This document shows, one piece after another, positions 26,194-34,957 of a stretch of DNA of 64,000 nt (positions within the stretch are counted from its first letter, which is position 1; every line of letters starts with the position of its first letter). The position numbers and the translations under genes are program-made. Under the pieces are notes generated by a model. That model saw only the letters and a program-made list of their open reading frames with translations, was not told where the DNA came from and searched no databases. The DNA is from CAVRAZ01 sp963719135 (GTDB taxonomy: Bacteria > Pseudomonadota > Gammaproteobacteria > DSM-19610): the NCBI GenBank assembly GCA_963719135.1, contig CAVRAZ010000003.1, positions 248,001 through 312,000 on the forward strand, given 5' to 3'.

Positions 26194-26856
26194 CCCGCAA
26201 TGCTGTCGGAGGCCGCTGAATACCCGGCGCAGGCGTTCCAGGTCGCCGGCGTAATGTTCGGCGTCTCCGTAGGACAGGAACCTGAAATAGCGCGAATGCG
26301 CGCCCCTGATGCGCCGCGCGTGCTTGACCGGACACCAGTACTGCGCGGTGCGCGCGGCGATTCCCCGTGCGTAGGCAATGAGGCCGTTGGCATAACTGCA
26401 ATACCGGCAGCGCCTGCGCTCGATGCCATTGAGGGACTGCGGGCGATGGCGGTCGAAAATCAGGTAATCGCCGCGCGGCACTTTGGGGATTTTGTAGATC
26501 GGGACGCACAACGACTGGTAAACCCAGGCGAAACCATCCGGGAGCAGTATCGGTATGACGAGACTGTAGATCAGCGGGGCGGTGGACGTGCTCAACAGCG
26601 AGGATTCGGCGAGATAGGTGCGAATCCTCGTGACCAGCATCTTCTGCTGTCTGGCCACGTCCTGTTCGACCGCCACCCGGCCTTGATGGATGGTGTAACC
26701 GAACTGTTCCGCTTCCTGGCTCGCTTCCGCGATGACACGGCTCTCCAACTCACGGATTTCTTGCAGCAGGGTTTGCAGCCGCGCCGTCACAGGAACCGCC
26801 CAGCGTTGACCACTGTAGGCAAACCGCGGATTCAGCCGGCCTGGTCGCCGTCGCAT
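26190..26856 (-). CDS. Conserved hypothetical protein, stop codon displaced by an apparent frameshift
   Basis: About 220 residues of a family I recall from many gammaproteobacteria. A coiled-coil start (LLQEIRELESRVIAEASQEAE) precedes membrane-proximal hydrophobic residues (APLIYSLVIPILLPDGFAWVYQSL). A Cys/His-rich end follows: RRRCRYCSYANGLIAYARGIAARTAQYWCPVKHARR and FRFLSYGDAEHY. In the present sequence this frame has no stop where the family ends and stays open through the complement of cpdA, argA and part of argE. A TAA in the next frame, at 26190-26192, is where the gene should end. A one-base indel at about 26193-26240 would explain it. The ATG lies two bases after the aspartoacylase stop. 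Confidence 0.75.
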
Positions 26857-26858
26857 GC

Positions 26859-27866
26859 CTACAACGGATACCGCTCCATCAGATACCCCAGACAGTCCTG
26901 GCGGATCACGCGCTCGTCGAGCGTCAGCATCGACGGCATCACCGAGCGCCGGGTCTGTATCCAGTTGTCCTCGATGGTGAAGTGCCGGTCGGCAACGTCG
27001 CTGCCGGCCTCGTCCCAGGCTTCCAGCGGCATCCGCTCCAGCGCCTCGTTGACCCACCCGATGCGGGTGCCTTCGGCCAGCTCGCGAAAATTCATGTGAT
27101 CCAGATCGCCGACGAAGCCGATGTCGGCGCCCGGGTCGGTGAAACTGAAGCTGTACGCGCCGGCCACCTTGATGATGGCGACGGTGTGGTACAAGTCCAG
27201 TTCGTGCGCCGCCGGCGGCTTGTCAGCCAGTTCGCTCAAATGCAGGCAGGCTTCGACGAATTCGCCGGCGTGCTCGACGCCGGCGGTCTGACCGGTCTTG
27301 CCGCATTCGACCGTGACCGCCGGGCAGAGCGGTGCGAACGCCATCGACTGCACGCCCAGCGGGCGGATGAAATACACGACCGTCCGGCTGAACAGCGCGG
27401 CGAGTTGCATGAAGCGGTTGTCGATGACATTGATACAGGCGTAGTGCGGGTTGATGCCGGTGTTGTTGTGCAGATCGATGCTGGCGAACGGCCGGCGCTC
27501 GCGCATAATGTCGACGATCCTGTTCATCATCCGCCGCTCGGGGCTGTCCGCCGCGACGGTGCCCGGCCACACCCGGTTGTAATCCGGTTGACCGGCCAGG
27601 CGCCGCAGCCCGACGCCGGCGGCCTCGACGTTGCCGACAAACAGACTGAGCGCGCGCGGCAGTTCCCGTTCGCGGTATTTCAGGAGCAGGTGCTGCAGCG
27701 CGTGCAGCCCGACCGTCTCGTTGCCGTGCAGCAGGATGGAGACGAACAACGGCTCTTCGCGCCGGCCCGGAAGATGGATCAACGCCGGGCCGCCCAGACA
27801 TTCCTTGAGCGACGCCGGTTCGGCTTCCAGCAATCCGCCCGGCACATGAGCGTACTCTTTCAGCAA
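26859..27866 (-). CDS. Succinylglutamate desuccinylase/aspartoacylase-family (M14) protein
   Basis: A 335-residue zinc carboxypeptidase-like amidohydrolase. LLHGNETVGL gives the HxxE zinc ligands, ASIDLHNNTGINPHY supplies the third His, and TVECGKTGQ holds the catalytic Glu. Family members act on N-acylated amino acids. The specific substrate is not evident. It ends two bases before the previous entry and begins about 60 bases downstream of the GCS2-type ligase gene, so a role near gamma-glutamyl or N-acyl amino acid metabolism is possible. Confidence 0.88.
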   Translation of the reverse strand: MLKEYAHVPGGLLEAEPASLKECLGGPALIHLPGRREEPLFVSILLHGNETVGLHALQHLLLKYRERELPRALSLFVGNVEAAGVGLRRLAGQPDYNRVWPGTVAADSPERRMMNRIVDIMRERRPFASIDLHNNTGINPHYACINVIDNRFMQLAALFSRTVVYFIRPLGVQSMAFAPLCPAVTVECGKTGQTAGVEHAGEFVEACLHLSELADKPPAAHELDLYHTVAIIKVAGAYSFSFTDPGADIGFVGDLDHMNFRELAEGTRIGWVNEALERMPLEAWDEAGSDVADRHFTIEDNWIQTRRSVMPSMLTLDERVIRQDCLGYLMERYPL

Positions 27867-27924
27867 GCTTCAATTCCCCCTTATAAGCCGATGCCGCCGG
27901 CGAACGGACGCCGTTGTCCCGGCG

Positions 27925-29358
27925 TCACCAATCCCACTGATGCACGGGTTCGCCGCTCTGCTGGCGCTCGTAATAGGCTTCGGTCAGTGCCCGCATGTCG
28001 GCACCGCGGCGTTCGACGAACCGGCGCTGCCAGAGACTGCCGGTGCGGGCCAGGTCGATGCGCCGGAACAGACTGCCCAGGTAGCGCTGCCGGTCGGCGT
28101 AATCGATGCCCAGCAGTTCGAGCCCTTCGTCCGCGTGCGGCAGCAGTTCCTCCAGCAGCAGGCGCTGCGCCGGTATCCGGTGTCCGTCGAGCCAGACGAG
28201 CTGCGCATTCAGACCGTCGCGCGCCGCGGCATAGAAATTGTCCCGCGCCGTCGCAAAGGGCAGTCGTTCCGCCGCCGAGGGTTCCAGATCGCCCAACGCC
28301 CGCACCAGGCCGAAATAAAGCGCCGCATTGGCGATGGCGTCGTGCAGCGTCGGACCGGCCGGCAATACCCGGTGCTCGATGCGCAGGTGCGGCGTGCCGT
28401 CGTCGTCGAACCCGACCAGCGGCCGGTTCCAGCGCCAGATGGTACCGTTGTGCAGACGCAGATGCGAAAATTTCTCCGCAGGCGTGTCGAACCGGATCGG
28501 CAGCAGCACCGGAAAATGCGCCTGATTTTCCCGGAAGCATTCGAACAGCGAGAGTCGGACGTAGCCGCTGCCGAAACTGACCCGCCGCAGCGGACCGCGC
28601 GCGGCGCCGGCGATCCCGCCCACCGCGACCGACTGCTCGAACAGGGGAATGCGGGTTTCCTCCCACAGGTCCTTGCCGAACAGATACGGCGAGTTGGTCG
28701 CCGCGGCCACAAGCGGCGCCGACAGGATCTGCGACAGGTTGTAGTACAGGGCCGCGGTGTCCGGGTGCACCTTCAGATGCAGTTGCAGCGACGTCGCCGC
28801 CGATTCGAGCATCACGTCCCGGTGCAGGATATTCAGGTGTTCGCGGCCCTGAATGTCGAGTTGGATAGGGTGGCCCCCGCGCAGCCTCAGCACCTGTTCG
28901 TTGAGCGCCCGATAGCGCTTCAGATCCGACATGTTCGCCAGATTCAGTTCCTGCTGGCGCAACGTCGGCAGTATTCCGATCATCAACACCCGGCAGTCGA
29001 GCCCGGCCGCAACCCCTGTGCAGTGCTGCCAGGTCGCTGCCAGCGCCGTTTCCAGCGCGCTCAACGCACCGCCTGCGAGGCGCTGCGGCGCGACATTCAG
29101 TTCGAAATTGAATCGCGCAAGCTCCGCTGCCACCATGGGATCGTCGAGCGTCGCCAGAAATGTCCGGTTGAGCGGCGCCGGCATGCCGTCCCGGTCGATC
29201 AGCCAGGCCTCGATCTCCAGACCGCAGACCGGTGTGCGCGCGGAAAAACCGCCTTCCGCGAACAGCCGCTCGAGCCGCGCCGTTTCGTCGTGGAGGCGTA
29301 CGTCAAACGCCTTGTAATCGTCGGCGAGAAAATGCGTGCGGCTGATCTCATCGCCCAT
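27925..29358 (-). CDS. GCS2-type glutamate-cysteine ligase family protein
   Basis: A 477-residue carboxylate-amine ligase. FSARTPVCGLEIEAWLID holds the metal-binding Glu of the GCS2 fold. FNFELNVAPQ, LQLHLKVHPDTAA, AATNSPYLFGK and LRIEHRVLPAGPT are further family blocks. The family includes gamma-glutamylcysteine synthetases of glutathione synthesis and YbdK-type enzymes. This length and the EIE/ELN blocks are common to proteins annotated as glutamate-cysteine ligase in gammaproteobacteria, but substrate is not proven. The frame continues upstream antisense to murU; the ATG two bases after the murU stop is the sensible start. Confidence 0.85.
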   Translation of the reverse strand: MGDEISRTHFLADDYKAFDVRLHDETARLERLFAEGGFSARTPVCGLEIEAWLIDRDGMPAPLNRTFLATLDDPMVAAELARFNFELNVAPQRLAGGALSALETALAATWQHCTGVAAGLDCRVLMIGILPTLRQQELNLANMSDLKRYRALNEQVLRLRGGHPIQLDIQGREHLNILHRDVMLESAATSLQLHLKVHPDTAALYYNLSQILSAPLVAAATNSPYLFGKDLWEETRIPLFEQSVAVGGIAGAARGPLRRVSFGSGYVRLSLFECFRENQAHFPVLLPIRFDTPAEKFSHLRLHNGTIWRWNRPLVGFDDDGTPHLRIEHRVLPAGPTLHDAIANAALYFGLVRALGDLEPSAAERLPFATARDNFYAAARDGLNAQLVWLDGHRIPAQRLLLEELLPHADEGLELLGIDYADRQRYLGSLFRRIDLARTGSLWQRRFVERRGADMRALTEAYYERQQSGEPVHQWDW

Positions 29359-29360
29359 CG

Positions 29361-30026
29361 TCAGAGCGCGCCCCGCGCCAGCGTCCTGATCCGTGCGAGC
29401 CGCTCCGGCGTGCCGACGTCCATCCACAGTCCGCGATAGTGCTCGCCGGTGACCGCGCCGGCGTGCATCGCCGCGCGCAGCAGCGGCGCCAGCGGAAAGC
29501 GTCCCGGCGCGCAGGATGCGAACAGCGCCGGGCGGTAGACGCCGATACCGCTGAACGTCAGCGCCGTGCCGCCGCCCGCCAGAACGCGACGGTCCCGCAA
29601 CACGAAATCGCCGGCGGAATGCTGCGGCGGGTTGTCGACCAGCACCAGATGCGCCAGACCTTCGGGCGGCGCAAGACCGGAAAACGGATAGTCGGTCCAG
29701 ATGTCGGCATTGACCACGATGAAGGGTGCATCGCCCAACAGCGGCAGTGCGTTGAAAATACCGCCGCCGGTATCGAGCGCGCCGGGCGGCTCGGGGCAAT
29801 AGTGAATGCGCACGCCGAAGCGGGCGCCGTCGCCGAGCGCGGCCTCGATCTGCGCACCGAGATGCGCATGATTGATCACCAGCGTCCCGACACCGGCGCG
29901 CCGCAGCGCCTCGATGTGGTATTCGATCAGCGTCCTGCCATGGATGCGCAGCAAGGGTTTGGGCGTTTCGTCGGTGAGCGGCCGCATCCGTTCGCCGCGG
30001 CCGGCCGCCAGTATCATGGCTTTCAT
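29361..30026 (-). CDS. murU: N-acetylmuramate alpha-1-phosphate uridylyltransferase MurU
   Basis: A 221-residue nucleotidyltransferase. The N-terminal MKAMILAAGRGERMRPLTDETPKPLL is the nucleotide-binding signature, followed by VINHAHLG, LDTGGGIFNALPLLGD and VVNADIWTDY (metal Asp). The block order matches Pseudomonas MurU. It converts MurNAc-1-phosphate and UTP to UDP-MurNAc, bypassing de novo synthesis and hence fosfomycin-sensitive MurA. It follows amgK, its pathway partner. The ATG at MKAMIL is preferred to one four codons upstream. Confidence 0.93.
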   Translation of the reverse strand: MKAMILAAGRGERMRPLTDETPKPLLRIHGRTLIEYHIEALRRAGVGTLVINHAHLGAQIEAALGDGARFGVRIHYCPEPPGALDTGGGIFNALPLLGDAPFIVVNADIWTDYPFSGLAPPEGLAHLVLVDNPPQHSAGDFVLRDRRVLAGGGTALTFSGIGVYRPALFASCAPGRFPLAPLLRAAMHAGAVTGEHYRGLWMDVGTPERLARIRTLARGAL

Positions 30027-30136
30027 AGGCCGGAACATACGTCAGGCGGGGTGAGCTGACAAGCGGGCCGCGTGGGCCCTGACGCGACCTTTTCCAACCG
30101 CTGAGGACGCGAAGGTAAAACGCGCGGCGGCCCGAG

Positions 30137-31126
30137 TCAGAGCCGGGCCAGCACCCGCTCCACGATCTCGCCCAGTGGCTCGAGCGCTTCATAGCGCGAA
30201 CTCACCTCGGTGACGTAGCCCAGCGTACGCGGGATGTCCTTGAGATAGTCGGATTTGTCGTCGCGGTGTTTCAGCCGCGCGAAAATACCGGCGGCTTTCA
30301 GATGCCGCTGCACGCCCATCAGATCGAACCAGCGCAGAAAGCGCGCTTCGTCCGCCTGGTCCGGGCGCAGTATGCCTGACTGTACCGCCAACTCGCGGTA
30401 ACCGAGCGCCCAGGCTTCGACCCGCGCGCGCGGCCAGGCGATGTAACAGTCGCGCAGCAGCGAAACCAGGTCGTAGGTCACCGGACCGGACACCGCGTCC
30501 TGAAAATCCAGGATGCCGGGATTGTGCCGTTCGACCACCATGAGATTGCGCGAATGGTAGTCCCGGTGCACGCACACGCGCGGCTGTTCCAGCGCATTCC
30601 CGATCAGACGGGAAAACAGGGTCTCCAGCGCCTGCCGCCGGTCGTCTTCGAGACGGATATTGCAATGGGTGCCGACCAGCCAGTCGGTAAACAGCCGCAT
30701 CTCCCGATCCAGCAGTTCGCGGTCGTAGGGCGGCAGATGGGCGTGCGCGGCACAGCCTTGGATCGTCGCCAATGCGCCCAGCGCATCGCCGTACAGGCGG
30801 TCGACCGTCCGCTCGTTGAGCGCCTCCAGGTACGACGTTGATCCCAGATCGCTGAGCAACAGAAACCCCCTGGCCAGGTCGGTTTCGAGCACCTCCGGCA
30901 CGTTGACGCCGACCTCCAGCAGCAGGCCGGCGACCGCTATGAAGGGTCCGCAGTTCTCCCTGTCCGGAGGTGCGTCCATAACGATATGTCGTTTGCCGTC
31001 GTGGAAGACGCGGAAGTAACGCCGAAAGCTGGCGTCCGACGACGCCGGCTCGATGCGGCATCCGGAAAATCCGAGTTCGTCGCTCAGCCACTGCTGCAAC
31101 GCCTGTTCGCGTGTTGTCATGGGCAC
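30137..31126 (-). CDS. amgK: N-acetylmuramate/N-acetylglucosamine anomeric kinase AmgK
   Basis: A 329-residue aminoglycoside-phosphotransferase-fold kinase. The catalytic loop is VCVHRDYHSRNLM and the metal motif ILDFQDA; SDASFRRYFRV begins the N-lobe. It phosphorylates MurNAc at the anomeric position, feeding MurU. It is divergent from lptD with a 160-base shared upstream region, the same layout as in pseudomonads. M1 or M3 (two codons on) could be the start. Confidence 0.93.
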   Translation of the reverse strand: MPMTTREQALQQWLSDELGFSGCRIEPASSDASFRRYFRVFHDGKRHIVMDAPPDRENCGPFIAVAGLLLEVGVNVPEVLETDLARGFLLLSDLGSTSYLEALNERTVDRLYGDALGALATIQGCAAHAHLPPYDRELLDREMRLFTDWLVGTHCNIRLEDDRRQALETLFSRLIGNALEQPRVCVHRDYHSRNLMVVERHNPGILDFQDAVSGPVTYDLVSLLRDCYIAWPRARVEAWALGYRELAVQSGILRPDQADEARFLRWFDLMGVQRHLKAAGIFARLKHRDDKSDYLKDIPRTLGYVTEVSSRYEALEPLGEIVERVLARL

Positions 31127-31288
31127 CCTGCTTCCTCTTGCAACCCCGATGTGCGGACAGGGCCGGTCCGTTACTTCGCGCCGATTGAAGGAGCGCGCAT
31201 TTTATGCGATTCGGGCCGGCACCGGCCAGCGTGGCCCGTGCTATCATGCACGACCTTCGGGCAGCTCACACCCTATCCAACAAGCAAC

Positions 31289-33667
31289 GTGAAAATTCCA
31301 GTCGTCGTGTTGTTCGCCGGCCTGTTGCAAGCCTGTCCAGGCGGGTGCCAGGCCGAGTGGCGCTGCGACCGGCCGGATGCCGGCGCGCAGTGTGAAGACA
31401 GCGGGCTGTCGATGCTGGCGCAAACCGACGCGGCCACTGGAAACGCCGCGCCGCCCGCCGCCGCAGATGCAGACACCGCGGCCGGCAAACCGCAGCCCGC
31501 CGACGACGCCGGGAGCGCGACCAAAGCAGGCAAGCCGTCGGCCTGGGACGTTTGCCCCCCGCCGCCGCCGCGCGACTACGCGCCGGACGCCGGCGGGGAT
31601 CAAGACGAGACCCACGTCAGCGGCATCAGCGCCAGTCGGGACGCCAACGACAACTACAGGATTTCCGGTGACGCGTCGGTACAGCGCGGCGATACGCGCA
31701 TTCGCGCCGAGCAGATCGAATACCGCGCGCAGGAGGGCTTCGTCGATGCCGAGGAGGGTTTGACATTCGACAATCCGGACGAGCGCATCACCGCGGCCCG
31801 GGGCCGCTTCTGGATCGACGAGAAACGCGGTGAACTCGAGGATACCCGCTACTGGCTATACAAGCTGCACGCGCACGGCAACGCCGAAAAGATCAATCTG
31901 GAGGAACCGGCGGTCGTCCGCCTCAAGGACGCGAACTACACCACCTGCCCCGACGGCAGCAAGGTCTGGGTGCTGAAAAGCCGCGACGTCAAGCTGGACA
32001 AGCAGGAGGGCTTCGGCACGGCCCGCAATACCAGTCTCGAAATCCAGGGACTTCCGTTGTTCTGGTTCCCCTATTTCAGTTTTCCGATCGACGACCGCCG
32101 CAAAACCGGGTTTCTGGTGCCCAGCATCGGCAGCTCGGACAAATCGGGCCTCGACATTCGCGTTCCCTATTACTTCAACATCGCGCCGAATTATGACGCG
32201 ACCTTCACGCCGCGCTACCTCCAGGACCGCGGCACGCAGCTTGGCACCGAGCTGCGCTACCTGTTCAGTCACCAGGCGGGTTCGCTCAACTTCGAATATC
32301 TGCCCAAGGACAGAATCCGCGATGACCAGCGGAACCGTATAACTTTCCAGGATCACGGCGCGTTCGGCGATCACCTGACCACGCAGATCAACTACGACCG
32401 GGTGTCCGACAACCAGTATCTTAAGGATCTCAGCGATTCGCTCAGCCTGGCGAGCATCACCTACCTGACGCGCTCGGCGCAGGCCGACTATGCCGCGAGC
32501 TGGTGGAACGCCGGCCTGCTGGTGGACGATTACCAGATCCTTGACGAAACCGTCCCGGCGGACCAACGTCCCTATCAGCGCCTGCCGAGGGTGGTGCTGG
32601 GCCTGCAGCCGGAGCAGCCGGTGCTGGGCACCCGGCTTGGCATGAACGCCGAGTTCGTGTACTTCTTCGAAAACGCCCGGGTGCGCGGGCGCCGCACGGA
32701 CCTGTGGCCCCGGCTGAGCTGGCCGGTGCGCAGGTCCTTGTACGAGATCACGCCCAGCATCGGTTACCGCTACACCTATTACAATCTCGAAAATCAGGAT
32801 CCCGGCACGCCCTCGACACTCTCGCGCGGAACGCCGGTGGCCAGCCTCGACAACCGCCTGTTCTTCGAACGGGACTTCAGTCTGTTCGGCAACCGCTACC
32901 GGCAGACGCTGGAGCCTCGCCTGTTCTATCTCTACGTGGCCGGCCGCGATCAGAACGACATCCCGCTGTTCGACAGCAGCGATCCGACCTTTTCCTACGG
33001 CGAACTGTTCCGCGAAAACCGGTTTTACGGCGCGGACCGGATGGGTGACGCGAACCAGGTGGCCCTGTCGCTGGGCAGCAGGCTCCTGGACCCCGACACG
33101 GGCGCCGAACAGATGCGCTTCGCGATCGGCCAGCTCTTCTATCTCCAGGACCGCACCGTCATGGTCGACAATTCCCCGCCGTCCAACGAAGCGACCTCTA
33201 ATATCGCGGGCGAGGCCGCGGTCACCTTCAACCGGAGCTGGTCGGCGCTGTCGGACTTCGTCGTCAATCCCCGCGACACCGCACTGGAACGCACGAACAT
33301 CAGCTTCCAGTACAAGCCTGGCTATCGCAAGCTCGCGAATATCGGCTATCGCTACCGGCGCGGTGTACAGAACCAGATCGACACCTCGATACTCTGGCCG
33401 CTCGGCAAGCAGTGGCATTTCGTCGGGCGCTGGTACTACGACATCGGTGCGACCAAGTTGCTGGAAAATCTGGCCGGACTGGAATATCAGAGCTGCTGCT
33501 GGAGCACGCGGCTGGTCATGCGCAGCTACCTCGACGACATCAGCGGCAGCATCAACCGAACCATATTGCTTCAATTTACTCTAAAAGGACTGACCAGCTT
33601 CGGCAGCGACGTTGACTCGATGCTGGAGAATGGTATTCTTGGATATTCGCGTAGCCCGGAAAAGTGA
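31289..33667 (+). CDS. lptD: LPS-assembly outer-membrane protein LptD
   Basis: A 792-residue outer-membrane barrel that inserts lipopolysaccharide with LptE. The GTG start gives a signal peptide (IPVVVLFAGLLQACPGG). A Pro/Ala/Asp-rich spacer leads to the OstA jellyroll (residues ~115-220; GDASVQRGDTRIRAEQIEY). The barrel begins near LEIQGLPLFWFPYFSFPIDDRRKTGF. The C-terminal Cys-Cys pair (EYQSCCWS) and N-terminal cysteines fit the disulfide switch of E. coli LptD. It heads the conserved lptD-surA-pdxA-rsmA order. Confidence 0.96.
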   Translation: MKIPVVVLFAGLLQACPGGCQAEWRCDRPDAGAQCEDSGLSMLAQTDAATGNAAPPAAADADTAAGKPQPADDAGSATKAGKPSAWDVCPPPPPRDYAPDAGGDQDETHVSGISASRDANDNYRISGDASVQRGDTRIRAEQIEYRAQEGFVDAEEGLTFDNPDERITAARGRFWIDEKRGELEDTRYWLYKLHAHGNAEKINLEEPAVVRLKDANYTTCPDGSKVWVLKSRDVKLDKQEGFGTARNTSLEIQGLPLFWFPYFSFPIDDRRKTGFLVPSIGSSDKSGLDIRVPYYFNIAPNYDATFTPRYLQDRGTQLGTELRYLFSHQAGSLNFEYLPKDRIRDDQRNRITFQDHGAFGDHLTTQINYDRVSDNQYLKDLSDSLSLASITYLTRSAQADYAASWWNAGLLVDDYQILDETVPADQRPYQRLPRVVLGLQPEQPVLGTRLGMNAEFVYFFENARVRGRRTDLWPRLSWPVRRSLYEITPSIGYRYTYYNLENQDPGTPSTLSRGTPVASLDNRLFFERDFSLFGNRYRQTLEPRLFYLYVAGRDQNDIPLFDSSDPTFSYGELFRENRFYGADRMGDANQVALSLGSRLLDPDTGAEQMRFAIGQLFYLQDRTVMVDNSPPSNEATSNIAGEAAVTFNRSWSALSDFVVNPRDTALERTNISFQYKPGYRKLANIGYRYRRGVQNQIDTSILWPLGKQWHFVGRWYYDIGATKLLENLAGLEYQSCCWSTRLVMRSYLDDISGSINRTILLQFTLKGLTSFGSDVDSMLENGILGYSRSPEK

Positions 33668-33670
33668 ACT

Positions 33671-34957
33671 ATGAAGAATGTGCTGTTATTGGCGCTGGTC
33701 TGGCTGCCCTGCCTGGCCGGTGCGGCGAACGAACCGCTCAACCGCGTCGTCGCCATCGTCAACGACAACGTCATTGTCGAAAGTCAAGTGGATGAGCGCG
33801 AGGCGTTCGTCATCAAACAGTTGCAGGAAAAGAACACGGCGGTCCCGGAAAGCGACCAGCTCCGCCAGCAGGTGCTGGAACGGCTGGTAATCGAGAACCT
33901 GCAATTGCAGATGGCGCGCCAGAACGGCATCAACGTGGACGACGACATGCTCAATACCAGCCTGCGCACCATGGCGAGCGAAAACAAGATGACGCTGACC
34001 GAGTTTCGCGACAAGCTGGAGGCCGAAGGCTATGACTACGCTGCGTTCCGCGAACAGGTACGCAATGAAATCACCATCGCGCGCGTGCGCCAGCAAATGG
34101 TGGAAAACAGCATCCAGGTGACGGACCAGGAGGTCGACAACCTGCTCGCCAATGCCGCCGGGTCCGGAGACAGCGGCCGCGAATACCACCTGGCGCACAT
34201 ACTGGTGTCCGTGCCGGAAGGCGCCGGACCGGAGGATATCAGCAAAGCCGAGGCGCGCGCGACGTCGATTCTGCAGCGGCTGCGCGCCGGCGCCGATTTC
34301 GCCCAGACCGCCGTTGCCGAATCCGACGGCCAGCAGGCGCTGGACGGCGGCGATCTGGGCTGGCGCAAGTCCGACAAGCTGCCCTCGCTGTTCACGGGCG
34401 TCGTCGAAAAAATGCAGAAAGGCGACATCAGCGACCTGATCCGCAGTCCCAGCGGCTTTCATATCGTCAAGGTACTGGATACGCGCGGTGACGAATCGCA
34501 CGTCGTCACCCAGACGCGGGCGCGGCACATCCTGATCAAGCCTAGCGTGCTGGTGACCGACGACGACGCGCGCACGCGGCTGAAACAGATTCGCGAGCGC
34601 ATCCAGCTCGGCGACGACTTCGCCAAACTCGCCAGAACCCATTCGGACGACACCGCGTCGGCCAGCGCCGGCGGCGATCTGGGCTGGGTCAATCCCGGCG
34701 AGATGGTGCCCGAGTTCGAGGAGGCGATGGACAAACTCCAACCCGGCGAGCTCAGCGAACCGGTGAAGAGCCGGTTCGGCTGGCACCTGATCCAGGTGCT
34801 GGAACGCCGCGCCAGGGACAATTCCGAAGAATACCGGCGCATGCAGGCGCGCGAATCGATCCGCCGCCGCAAGATCGACGAGGAAACCGAGGTCTGGCTG
34901 CGCCGTTTGCGCGACGAATCCTATATCCAATACGTGAACGCGCCCCCGTCCTCGTGA
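33671..34957 (+). CDS. surA: Periplasmic chaperone/peptidyl-prolyl isomerase SurA
   Basis: A 428-residue outer-membrane-protein chaperone. A signal peptide (MKNVLLLALVWLPCLAGA) is followed by the SurA N-domain (NRVVAIVNDNVIVESQVDER). Two parvulin domains start near EYHLAHILVSVP and TRARHILIKPS. GGDLGW appears in both. It begins three bases after lptD, one of its main clients. The stop overlaps the pdxA start. Confidence 0.97.
   Translation: MKNVLLLALVWLPCLAGAANEPLNRVVAIVNDNVIVESQVDEREAFVIKQLQEKNTAVPESDQLRQQVLERLVIENLQLQMARQNGINVDDDMLNTSLRTMASENKMTLTEFRDKLEAEGYDYAAFREQVRNEITIARVRQQMVENSIQVTDQEVDNLLANAAGSGDSGREYHLAHILVSVPEGAGPEDISKAEARATSILQRLRAGADFAQTAVAESDGQQALDGGDLGWRKSDKLPSLFTGVVEKMQKGDISDLIRSPSGFHIVKVLDTRGDESHVVTQTRARHILIKPSVLVTDDDARTRLKQIRERIQLGDDFAKLARTHSDDTASASAGGDLGWVNPGEMVPEFEEAMDKLQPGELSEPVKSRFGWHLIQVLERRARDNSEEYRRMQARESIRRRKIDEETEVWLRRLRDESYIQYVNAPPSS

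Noticed and set aside
23827..27057. A 1076-codon open frame on the minus strand
   Set aside because: Only the part from about 26190 to 26856 resembles a protein family. The rest is exactly antisense to cpdA, argA and part of argE, whose motifs are intact, and it is open only because of high G+C.
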